DNA from: Silene conica
Lineage: Eukaryota; Streptophyta; Magnoliopsida; Caryophyllales; Caryophyllaceae
Assembly: GCA_029255685.2 (NCBI GenBank)
Contig: CM055314.2
Span: 44,784,772-44,848,771 of the forward strand
Length of the DNA: 64,000 bases
Reading direction: 5' to 3'
Shown: positions 33,426-44,700 of the stretch, in pieces
How positions within the stretch are numbered: the stretch's first letter is position 1
Layout of the letters: the number at the start of each line of letters is the position of its first letter
Program-made: the position numbers and the translations under genes
Notes under the pieces: model-generated
The model's input: only the letters and a program-made list of their open reading frames with translations
Database searches by the model: none
What the model was told of the DNA's origin: nothing

Positions 33426-34168
33426 AGGGTGATAGGATCTTCAACATTTGGAACTACCCTTAGTCCCTCGATAAATTGCCTTATCCATACTGCCTCCTTA
33501 GCAGCTTCTGATGCTGCAATGTACTCTGCTTCCGTTGTAGAATCCGCAACGACTGGTTCTTTGAAGCTTTTCCAACTAATGGCACCACCATTCAAGATAA
33601 AGACAAATCCAGCCTGGGATTTAAAATCGTCTTTATCTGTTTGGAAGCTTGCATCTGTGTAACCCTTTACACACAAATCTTCTTCCCCTCCAAACACTAA
33701 GTATGAATCCTTAGTTCTTCTCAAGTACTTAAGGATGTTCTTGACTGCAATCCAGTGACTTTCACCTGGATTTGCTTGATATCTACTAGTCATGCTCAAA
33801 GCATACGAGACATCAGGACGAGTGCATATCATGGCGTACATGATAGATCCCACGGCGGAAGCATAAGGGATCATTTTCATGCGTTCAACATCCTTGGGCT
33901 CTGTGGGTGATTGAGACTTTCTCAATATAATGCCACTTCCCATGGGGATAAACCCTCTCTTGGAATTTCCCATGCTGAACCGTCGAAGAATCTTATCGAT
34001 ATAAGGTTCTTGACTTAGTGCCAATATCCTCTTGGATCTATCTCTATAGATCCGGATACCTAATATGCATTGTGCATTTCCTAGATCTTTCATCTGAAAA
34101 TGGTTACCTAACCATCCTTTCACTGATGAAAGCATTGGAACATCATTTCCAATGTATGTCATCCACAT
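33426..34168 (-). pseudogene. Copia reverse transcriptase (C-terminal part) and RNase H
   Basis: The - strand frame picks up just after the RT active site (IGNDVPMLSSVKGWL) and runs through the RT thumb and connection (LGIRIYRDRSKRILALSQEPYI, truncated here by window convention) into RNase H (GYTDASFQTDKDD; STTEAEYIAASEAAKEAVWI). It ends at PITL where the array is inserted. The frame continues into the LTR tail of the array, making a 336-aa accidental fusion with a stop at 33158. The natural continuation is at 25507-25265. Confidence 0.92.
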
Positions 34169-36560
34169 ACAAGATTAGGAATACAACATTGCTCCCACTG
34201 AATTTCATATATAGACAAGGTTCCTCGACACTTCGAGTAAAACCATTTTCTTTTATGACTTCATTGAAGCGATGATTCCAACTCCTCGATGCTTGCTTAA
34301 GACCATAGATGGATCTCTTAAGCTTGCATACCTTGTTAGGATTTTTAGGATCTTCAAAACCCTCAGGTTGTATCATATACACATCCTCCTTTAAATGCCC
34401 ATTTAAGAAGGCGGTTTTGACGTCCATTTGCCACACTTCATAATCATGAAATGCGGCAATCGCTAACATTATCCTAATGGATCTTAGCATGGCTACCGGA
34501 GCAAAGGTCTCATCATAATGAAGACCTTGAACTTGGGAAAATCCCTTAGCTACTAGCCTAGCTTTATAGACATCATCATGTCCTTCTATGCCATTCTTCA
34601 CCTTGAAGATCCACTTGCATTGGAGAGGTCTCATCTCCTTAGTCAAGTCTACCAAGTCCCATACTTGGTTTTGATGCATAGAATCCATCTCGGATGCCAT
34701 GGCCTCTTGCCATTTGGCGGAGTCGGGACTAGAGATTGCAGCTTTGTAAGTGGTAGGCTCATCACTTTCCAAATGTAATACGTCTAGGCTACCATCTTCC
34801 TCAATTAGTCCAACATACCTATCAGGTTGATGTGGGACCCTACTCGACCTCCTGGGTGGAATAGGTACCGAAGTGGATGAAGAAGGAACATCTTCATCTG
34901 TCTCAGCTTCAGTTTGTGGCTCTTGAACTTCTCGAACTTCATTAAGTTCAAAATTTCTCCCACTCTGTCTCTTAGAAATAAACTCCTTTTCTAAGAAGAC
35001 AGCCTCAGAAGACACAAACACTTTGTTTTCATGAGGTTTGTAGAAGTGGTAGCCACGTGAGGTGGTTGGATAACCAACAAATATGCATTTTTCGGATCTT
35101 GGTGCGAGTTTGTCATCGTTTTTAGATTTGACATAAGCATCGCACCCCCATATCTTCATATAGGATAAGTTAGGAACCTTTCCTTTCCACATCTCATATG
35201 GAGTCTTATCGGTCGCTTTCGTTGGACTATTGTTCAACGATTTGATGGCTGTGAGGATCGCAAATCCCCAAAATGAATTAGGTAAATCAGTTTGGCTCAT
35301 CATTGATCGGACCATATCCAATAAGGTTCGATTCCTCCTTTCTGCCACACCATTAAGTTGTGGTGTTCCTGGAGGTGAAAGTTGTGACACAATGCCACAC
35401 TCCTTTAGATGTGAATCAAATTCATTACTAAGATATTCTCCACCACGATCGGATCGTAATGTTTTAATCTTCCTGTCGAGTTGGTTCTCTACTTCATTCT
35501 GAAATTCTTTAAATTTCGTAAAGGTTTCACTCTTATACTTCATTAAGTAGATATACCCATACCTACTTAAATCATCGGTGAAGGTGATGAAATAGTCATA
35601 ATTGCCTCTAGCGGTGATAGATAGTGGTCCGCATACATCCGTATGTATTAGTCCCAATAGTTCACTGGCTCGTGTCCCTTTACCACTAAAGGGGTTACGA
35701 GTCATCTTTCCTAGAAGGCAAGCTTCGCATGTACCATAAGATTCATATTCGAATGGTTTAATTATGTTGGTCTTTACCAATCTTTTAATGCGATTCTCAT
35801 TTATGTGACCAAGTCGACAATGCCAAACATATGATTCATTGTCTTTAATGGAAAAATTATATCCCTCAATGTCTAACATTGCAACAGAAATAATGTTTTT
35901 GGAAAGAGACGGTACAAAATAACAATTATTAAGTTTTAGCTCGTATCCACTCGTCAAGGCAAGAGTGCAAGTTCCTTTAGAAGTGGCCGCTACCCGAGCT
36001 CCATTTCCAAGTCGGAGATCCATATCACCCTTGTCCACCTTCTCCACTTCTCTTAAACCCTGCAAACGATTACAAAGGTGAGAACCACATCCGGTATCCA
36101 ATACCCATGATGTGTTGGATGTAAAATTAATGTCAATAACAAAAATTTCAGATTTGGAATTACCTAACGGAATCACAAGACCTTCTTGGATATGACGTAA
36201 GTACTTGGGGCAATTCCTCCTCCAATGGCCCATGACACTACAATAGTGGCATCGCCCTTTTTCTAACTTTCTCTTCTTCTTCTTATTCTTTGCAAGACTT
36301 TTCTTGCTAGAACTCCCACTAGCTTCATCATAAGCTCTTTCCTTCAAGTATAAGGCGTCCAATTCTTCATTTAGCTCATATATATAAGCCGTGTCAAGAA
36401 ATGGACCTTTGGGAGGTGGGAGAGAAGAAATGAAGTTAATACTGCCATCCGGACCCGTTCCGAAATGAACTTCTCTAGTAGTATCAATGTTGTTTTGGTT
36501 GCAAATATCGTCGAAAACATTGTGACAAGAATCAATAGTGATAGGGTTGAATGAATCCAT
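34143..36560 (-). pseudogene. Copia gag C-terminus, protease, integrase and RT (N-terminal part), frameshifted
   Basis: 805 codons from ATG at 36560. A short gag remnant carries a CCHC knuckle (CHYCSVMGHWRRNC, near 105). Then come protease (WVLDTGCGSHLC, where DSGA is usual), GAG-pre-integrase (WHCRLGHINENRIKRL), integrase zinc and DDE core (HTDVCGP, TDDLSRYGYIYLM, GVAERRNRTLLDMVRSMM), and RT (KWIFKVK, ARLVAKGFSQVQG, QMDVKTAFLNGHL) to the active site YVDDI. There a deletion of about 5 bases (34150-34165) shifts the frame. The usual N-terminal gag domain of 200 or more residues is missing upstream. Both defects make it non-functional. Confidence 0.93.
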
Positions 36561-38340
36561 TGCGATAAAATAACTACAAAAACGGAAACGAAGGAAAAAT
36601 TAACGTTCATCATTTTAATACTTGTTAAACATTTTAAACAAGTTAAGTATTTACTTAACGATCTCTTACACAATTAAGTAAATAAACCCGAGACCCAAAC
36701 CCATACTAATCCGGGCACGGTGTAGCCGATTCAACCCGTATTGGTATAATTTGGTGGATTAACCCTTTAATCGGTTCTACTCTTAGAACTCTCGGTCGAC
36801 AATTTTCTTAAAATTATCTTTAGCCCGAACTTATTGCAACTACGGTTACGAATACTTTCGTTGAGATCGACCAAATTTCAAGGTGTAATCGTCATTACCC
36901 CACTTACCCAATGTGACAATTTTAGTACCCCGGTTTAGCCGAGCCTACATGTTTGTGAAGAAGGGATTCATGGGTCCATACTCTTTGGTAAGGCTAAGTC
37001 TCAATATTTTAATCGTAAGAGATCTTATCAATTATTATCTATCTCCTTTTAAGTGAACTAATTAGGTGAATTATCGATAATAAAGTGATACGTTGATGAC
37101 CCGATACTCGATATGCATGACATGTTAATGGCGATTTGGCTATGCATGCAACATATTAAAACAAAATAAAGCAAACGATAAATTCCTAGTATGGCCTTAT
37201 CCTAGAAAAGAAATAATAATAGTACAAATTCAGAAACCAACTCCTTTGGTCCCTTGAACTTGACGAGGCACGCAAATCGAGGCAAACACCGTCTTGATCG
37301 GAACTCCTTTCCGAATGGCACCGTCTTCAAGGTTCTCCGGAAAATACAAGAATTACAACTTTTCTAGTCTACTTTATACATTATAAAATAGAAATAAATT
37401 ACAATTGGGTGATACGAGATCACAAAATTACAACCGAATCGGTAACCCCTTACATTACGGGAAATACCGATTTAAAAACTAAGGCCATACTAGAATAATT
37501 ACAAGATTCAAAATAATGCAATATAATATGACATTCATAAGAAAAATGCAGCAATATATATATGTTATGAATATTTTCATTTTAATGCCAAATCGCCCTA
37601 ATAACTTATTATGTTGAAATTAACCCGGTTTTATGAGATTTTAGCATTTTTAACTCTTTTGAAATGCATAAATTAAAACATAAACAACTTATGTTCTAAA
37701 TAATATCCTAACACATTTTAGGATTCAAAATTAGTCAGAAATAATTTTGATAATAATTAACACTTTAATTATATTAATATTGTTCATAATGCCTTAAAAT
37801 GCATAACATTTACGGATTAAATCCAAACAAATATAAAATTTCGAAATTTTGGATTTTCATTTTCACTAACATTATGAAAATATTACTTTAATATTTATAA
37901 TGTAAAAATTTTGGTCATTTTATTCGAAAAACAACTCGAAATATCATATATTAATGGCCAAAATCACCTCTTAATACGGTTTTAACAATAAAATCGTAAA
38001 ACATGCTATACAAGATCATATTGTACCAAATTTTACATACATTAAGTAAAATAAGCATGTGAGGTCGTGTGAAAATTACAAGGCTAGAAACATTTTCTTC
38101 CTAATTTAATCATTTAACTCGATTTTGTCATAAAAATGCATATTAAACGATTAAATCTATATTATGAACAATACATTAAATCTCATAATCTATCAATATA
38201 ACCTAAAACGTTTTAGGACCAGATTTAATTAACATGCCAAAAGTCGAGTGATATACATATGGGTCTTGAAATATTAGTTTTGTTTTAAGTCTCAAAAACT
38301 CGGAAAAACTATAAACCGATTAAGCATGCAACAACATACG
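36561..38340 (-). other. Copia 5' region without detectable gag ORF
   Basis: The 1.8 kb between the PBS (38341-38351) and the first pol-side ATG is AT-rich and has no ORF with gag character on the - strand. It corresponds to the 5' untranslated leader plus a lost or eroded gag N-terminus. Confidence 0.6.
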
Positions 38341-38353
38341 CTCTGATACCAAT

Positions 38354-39500
38354 AGTTAGGTTCTTATACCTATTTAGTCATACTAATGTTAATTATCTTA
38401 TAATTAGTAGATCTTATGCATGCTTAACAAGATATATGTCGAGATATATGAAGGAAAAACAAGCTCCCTTACATTGATAATCTCGGCTAATATAGGGCAC
38501 AAGTGAAGTCACCTTCTTCACTTGTTCTTGAGCTTATCACACGGATGATCCTCCTTGAACCTTCAAAGAGATGATGGCCTCCAAAAGATGAACACCAAGA
38601 CACACTACTCACAATATTTGTATGTTATTTTGCTAGAATGAACACACAAACTATCTAGATTGAGAAGGAGGCACAAGGTTAGGGTTTAGAAAAATGAAAC
38701 TTATTTTTCTTTCTTTTGTTCTCTCTAAAACAACCAAAACCCTAAGTGAAGTGAATGAATGATAATGAGAAGAGGGAACAAAACTCTCTTTTGTTCTCAC
38801 CTTTGGGACGGCCGAGACACATGGTAAGAGTGCCCAATGGTTGGCACATCTACCTTATACAATGTCACCCATGCTTCTCATCTTATTAATTGCATGTCTT
38901 ACTTATGTTCCTAACTCATCTTATGTAACATTGTATGTTTGTAAATGTGTGACAAATCACACGGTCCTCTTAACCAAACGGACCTCATACAACATTAGCT
39001 AGGATAATTTTGCATAAGTAATTCGTAGTTTAACCATTAAACTCTTTATCGTAAATTATAAGTAATTAATCAATTACTTATAATATATATATATATAGTT
39101 ACTACAACAATTGTAGTTTTAATTAATTCATTCAACTTTACGTTTCATAAACATATAAATAAAAGTGATGACATTTCAATCACTAAAACAATTTATAATC
39201 TTATTATAAATTATCTCCTTATTTTATTCATAATCTAGAAATGAACTAACTCGTATCCTATACAGTTATTTCATTTATCATTGAGAGAGTTGTCCTAAAG
39301 GTGTGACCTAAAGGGATCAACTGGTCACCACCGTCATTACGACAGTAATGTTAAACTCTAGCAAGCCAATCATTACCGATTAATGTTGACCAGTTGACTT
39401 ACGATAAAGAATCATCCCATGAATATTCTTTTATAGAGATTTGTCAATTTAATATATAATTGACGTGATCACATTATTGTCGAGGACACTTACTCCAACA
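38354..39500 (-). repeat. 5' LTR of the copia element
   Basis: 1147 bp, direct repeat of 23408-24561. It is followed on the - strand by TAT and the PBS TGGTATCAGAG at 38341-38351. Its inner end reads AG where the partner has TG, a likely point change. Confidence 0.95.
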
Positions 39501-39505
39501 TAGGT

Positions 39506-40268
39506 ATGATCCGTGACCTTATTAATAACAAGAGCATAATCATCTTCCTCGGAATCTACATTAGCTACACCAGCAGTAGCAGATTCATTTTGTTTATCTT
39601 TCTTGGGACACGTGAATTTCCAATGCCCCTTTCCTTTACAGTAGTTACAAACATCGGTAGGTTTAGGACCCTTAGAACCAGATGTACCAGAGGTACCAGC
39701 AGAAGTAGAAGAACCAACATAAGACGACTTCATATATTTTTTCTTCCCAGAATTTCCCTGCCCATAACCCCCGCTAGCTACTAACCCTGCGGCCTGATTA
39801 TGTGTGACTGTACCAGCCGTCTTGTGTCGCAATTCTCTAGTATGAAGAGACGATCTAACCTCTTCTAAACAGACGGTATCTTTACCCACAATAAAAGACT
39901 GAACGAAATTATCATATGATAGGGATAAAGAAACTAGCAGAATTAATGTGGCATCCTCATCTTCTATCTAAGTGATCCCGGAGAGGCATACCTTCCTGCA
40001 TTCTCAGACTGGACAGACGTTGCTTCAGAAGCAACTTATTGGTCAAAGACTTCGTCATATAAAGACTCTCAAGCTTTGCCCACAGATCTGCGGCGGTTTC
40101 TTCCTCCGCAACTTCAGTGATGATATCATCAGCAAGACACAACATAATTGTTGAATGTGCCTTCTCCTCCAGACTGGTCATCTCAGTGGTGACTGCAACG
40201 CCGGTTGCGCCTTCCTGCTTCTTTTGAAGCGACGTCCATAACCCTTGTTGCTTTAACAGAGCCCGCAT
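39506..40268 (-). pseudogene. Copia gag relic of an older element, split by the 16-kb copia insertion
   Basis: The frame from ATG at 40268 encodes a UBN2-type copia gag (KAHSTIMLCLADDIITEV, ETAADLWAKLESLYMTKSL). It then jumps frame near 39970, where an internal deletion seems to have removed about 15 codons between DHLD and EDEDATLILL. The second part holds VGKDTVCLEEVRSSLHTREL and a CCHC knuckle (CNYCKGKGHWKFTC, near 39640). It ends at the insertion point 39505. No pol is found on the far side (left of 23403). Confidence 0.82.
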
Positions 40269-40375
40269 CTTGATTTGTCATAAACTAAAACTATTTCTCC
40301 CAGTAAAACGATCGATCTTTATGTTCATCGCCGACATCTTTCTGATTCAGGAACCCGAAGGCTCTGATACCAGTT

Positions 40376-40698
40376 TGTTATAACGGAAGCACAGAGAAAG
40401 ATAAAAACAAACAATAAAGAACAATATGCACAGATTTACGTGGTTCACTAACGGTGTGTTATCTGCGTCCACAGGGCAGAAGGGAGAGAGTTTTATTAAT
40501 GTGAGAAGTTTTTCAGATTACAGATTCAGAACGATATAGAATATCATTGGACTGCTAGGGTAGAGGTTAAGAGTTTATATAGTACTCTTAACCTAATATA
40601 ATACAGATTTGACCTAATCTAATAAGGCCCAAACAGAACCTCTAGCCCAATACAGAATTCAGATGCCCAACAAACAGATTCAAGACATAGACCCAACA
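40376..40698 (-). repeat. 5' LTR of the older copia relic
   Basis: 323 bp with TG...CA ends (TGTTATAACGG...ACCCAACA). The PBS TGGTATCAGAGC reads on the - strand at 40362-40373, followed by the gag relic. Its partner LTR was not found in the window. Confidence 0.8.
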
Positions 40699-40724
40699 AG
40701 AACATTCAGTGCCATGTCGTGGAT

Positions 40725-41165
40725 TGGACGTCCATAGTGTTCCTAGAGTCAATTCTTTTGACTATCGACTGTCTCTTGATATAAAGGCAGTTTTGGATGA
40801 CTTTGGTTTCTTTTTCATGGTCGACCGTAACAGGAGCCTAAGTAGATTTTTTTCTGGGTCATTTCATACAGGGCTTGTATCTGCAGGATTCGACTTGAGG
40901 AAAATATCCAACTCTTATCAGGTTTTGTTATTTCTCAGGGCCACTCGAGGAGTTGTAACTGAAATGTGTGACCATGCTCGAATAATGATTCGTTTATCAG
41001 TTAAGTTACTCTCTAGTCGAGAAAACCACTCTTGATATTGATCACTTATAAAATACGGCCTTTATGGATAAGAATTTGCAAATTGTTTTACATTGAGTGG
41101 GAGAAACTTATTGGATATGAGAATCGGTTATCACACATACACTTGTAAGGACAAGTGGGAGATAA
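40725..41165 (+). mobile_element. + strand relic of a copia 3' noncoding region
   Basis: GGCCACTCGAGGAGTTGTAA (40940 region) is the + strand counterpart of the - strand sequence at 24741-24800. The segment ends at GGACAAGTGGGAGATA, the same polypurine tract as the copia at 23408-39500. It is the eroded 3' end of a related element in opposite orientation, without a recognisable LTR after it. Confidence 0.6.
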
Positions 41166-41716
41166 ACTGCTACGTAATTGGTTTTGAGGGAGGGACATGA
41201 AAAATGACAAGGGTATAGTAGTAAAAAGCGTATGCAAAGAGTAAAATCCGTATGTGAAAAAACACGACCCAAAAAATAAGAGTTGTTTAGTAGAAGAAAG
41301 AGCATCCCGCGTATTTTACAGGTCACAACTAGTTGAAAGTGTAAAAAGGGCAAATGAAAAGAAGTATGGTCACTTTACAGAATTAACTATAAAAAAATTT
41401 CTGAATACTTGTATTTCATGCTCAAAAGTGTTTGTAGACATGAGAGCACATCCAATTTACAACAAAATCAAATAGTAACAAAAGACCTCCCTAATCCCTA
41501 TGCTCAGCTCAACTAAACCTTACACTCACTGCAAAATGGTGAAGAGATGGTGAAGAAATGGTGAAAGCCACTTTATAATCTCTCGGTTGTCAAAAGCCAA
41601 GGAGTGCCCGGAATAAATTATTGAACAACGAATAACCCTGTCTTCTTTTTCGGCTCAAGACCCGCAATTGATCTGCTTGTCCTCACTATAAACCAAATGT
41701 TGACATGAGTCAAATT
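41166..41716 (-). other. Downstream flank and probable 3' UTR of WDR11
   Basis: Follows the WDR11 stop. No ORF or repeat was recognised. A polyadenylation site could not be placed with confidence. Confidence 0.4.
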
Positions 41717-44700
41717 TCAGTCAGAGAAGGGCTGTGAATCCATACACAGGTGGACTAGCTTTCTTTGGTACTGTCCATAAAGCTCATCAGCAGCAATGAC
41801 TTCTTCATTTTCCGGGCATAACTCGGGTAAGACAAGCGGCTGGTCTTTATATGATGATGATTCAGGCCTATGTTCAATATGACCCATATTAGCAAGGATA
41901 TCTCCATGGATTTCCCGACATGCAACAATAAACATGGCAGCTGTGTCAGGCTGTTGTGCTTCCCGAAGCGCGGTCAAAGCTTCTCGGAATGCTCCAGCGG
42001 CCACATACAATATCAGAGCTCTGCAATGTACACCAGTCATGTGTCAACCATGCACAAAAGACCACTAATGGATCATGAAACAAAAATAAAGGTAACCAAG
42101 GTGACCAAAACCGCTGACTCTTAGGTTTGAATATTCGGCATTAGATATGACAAATGGGTCATTTGGTTCAGGTTCATATCACATTAAATTGGCTTGTCAT
42201 TTTATTTTTGGCTCGATTCACTTAAGGTTCATATTGGTTAATTTGATTTGAATACAGGATCAAGTCCAGTCAATGTCATCAAATTATCAAGGTGATATTC
42301 AATTTGGACCATTGGTAGGTTGAGTTTTGCACGAATCGGACACATTTATATATACTATTTACACTTCATAACGAATATAATATGGATCATATTTCAATGC
42401 TTCATATATTCAATCATGAATCAATGATTTATCACATACACTGTCCAAATAAGTCTAGTTTTGAATCGTTTCAGACTCCTTCAAGTTTGGGTTAATTTCT
42501 GGTATATGAAGTTAAAGATGTTCAGGCATGATCTAAATTACAATTACACCCAAGTAACTTAACATACCTCCAGAGGTTATGCTCACTGTGAAGAACATGG
42601 TGTGCCCACCTTTGCAGCACCCTAGTGACCATAGGAAGAGAACGTGTGAATATCATATTGAACTTCAAGCAGGAATCCAGGAAGAGCGAATTCCCTTTCA
42701 GATAAGACATTCATTATTAAGGTCATCTTTGTGATAATTATATTTGTGAAAATATGGTGAAGATTAGTTCTCCAACCTTTAGATCCCAATCTAAGGAGTA
42801 AACACATTAGTAATCTGCAGAAGATTCTTGTAGAGAAACATATTCCCTCCTTTCAATTCATTTACATACATTTGCTCAAAATTACTCTCATCTAATTTAA
42901 GGAAACATATTGGAATGACTCAAAAGAAGGGAGTAATAACGACAACAACATAATTCCAATACTTAAAGGGCTCCTGCAAATGGCGGGGATGTGCTTCATG
43001 AGCCTGTGCACATGACAGGGAAGGGAGCTAGCCAAGTCGAATGTACTCAGTCATACACTCTTACATATGTTAACACCACAAAAACGCTGTTCCCTGGATG
43101 ACCCGTGATGTATATTGCATCGAGAGTCACATCGAATGAATGATACTACATAATATAAAGAACCACAACCAATTTAGTGAGCCATTGTTCTTTAATATAC
43201 GCAAATTAGTACACCGTAATTGATAACCATTTAATAGGAAGGCAATGAGGCAACATATTGAAAGTCAATAATGTACATTTCTAGGAGGCATAATTATGTT
43301 CTAGTAAAAAGGACTAGGATGGACCTTGAATAATCAGAACCCTTCAAATGTGTAGCAGCTAACGTTGCAGCATCTGTCCAGCAGCCGGCATCTTGTAGCT
43401 GCATAAAAATACCACTAACTAGGGGTGAGCAAAAAATTCTGATACGCTTTTATAATACGGATACGATACGGTATACGGTTTGAATTATACGAATTTCCGT
43501 ATATATGATATGCAAATCCGTATATACGATACGGTTTTCACAAAACCGTACCGTATCCGGGTCGGGCAAAAACGAAACCGTATATACGGTTTTCGACACG
43601 GTTTGAAATTTTTGTATAAAAAAATTAATGAAACGCAAAGTTCAGCTATCAACTTCCACTCTTAATGGTTTTTTATGACTTATTTTACTAACTTATCTTA
43701 ATAAATAAAAAATTAGCCTTTCATTAGATGTAAGCATGTTAGATGTAATTATTAGCAGTTGAATAACTACAATATTTAATTGGGCATTTTTCACCAAACC
43801 GTATCCGTATATACGGATTCCGTATACACGGTTTTTCCGGGTACCCGAAAACCGTATACACGGACCGTATCGGATCCGTATAGTGATTTTTGCGATTTTT
43901 AAAACCGTATACCCGATACGGGTTTCAAAACCGTACCAGGTATACGGTTTTGCTCACCCCTACTGGCACTAACCACTCGTCAACTTTACAAATTGGCATA
44001 AACAAGTAAAACAATAAGAAATTCATGTTTTTTTTTTTTTTTTTTTACTTTTACGTCAAAAAGAGAAGCCGGATAACTAACCTGAGAACAAGCTTCTTGA
44101 TGCCTTCCAACAGCACAAAGAAGATGAGTGCCAGACAATGATTTGTCTGTCCTTACCATATTAGCTGCAACAACCTATATAGACGTGACAGAACAGAGCA
44201 AGATTGGTGTCATTCAGACTCTTCAGATAACAAGTAACCATGCCGGATACATGACACTGGGATATAGCATGCACTTTGGAAACTTCAATTGACCACAAAT
44301 TGGAGATTTCTCATAAAACATCCAAGTATGACACTTAGACAAGCACACGTGAGAGACTTTAAAGTGGGCCTGTCCAGCCTGAGTAACATAGCCCATATGC
44401 CATAAGAAAATTGACACTCATTCAAAGGGTAATGCACTCTTACCTTAACAGCAAGTTCAAGCAGAGATTTTGAAACAGCAGAAGCAAGAGCAACGGCACG
44501 TAAGGCATTTGCATAGAAGTAACGGCTCTCGGGAGAAGTGGACAGCAATAAACTTACAGCCGCTTCTAAATTTCCAACAGAGACCAGGCTGAATATATAA
44601 CAAAGTTGTTAAATATAGATATAAGACAAATATAATCAAAAGGTACACGTGAAATAACCAAAGGGTAGAGACATGGTGTGATGGATACGTAGACATAGAA

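Larger units (their letters stand above)
23408..39500 (-). mobile_element. Ty1/copia element interrupted by a gypsy array
   Basis: The LTRs are 23408-24561 and 38354-39500 (1154 and 1147 bp; they differ mainly by an AT-run length and a few SNPs), with an exact 5-bp TSD TAGGT at 23403-23407 and 39501-39505. The PBS at 38341-38351 reads TGGTATCAGAG (initiator tRNA-Met) on the - strand, and the PPT next to the 3' LTR reads GACAAGTGGGAGAT (24562 region). The coding region is split: gag remnant to RT (36560-34143), RT-RNase H (34168-33426), then after the inserted array the RNase H end (25507-25265). Defects are a missing gag N-terminus, a frameshift after the RT active site and the array insertion, so the element is dead. 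Confidence 0.95.
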
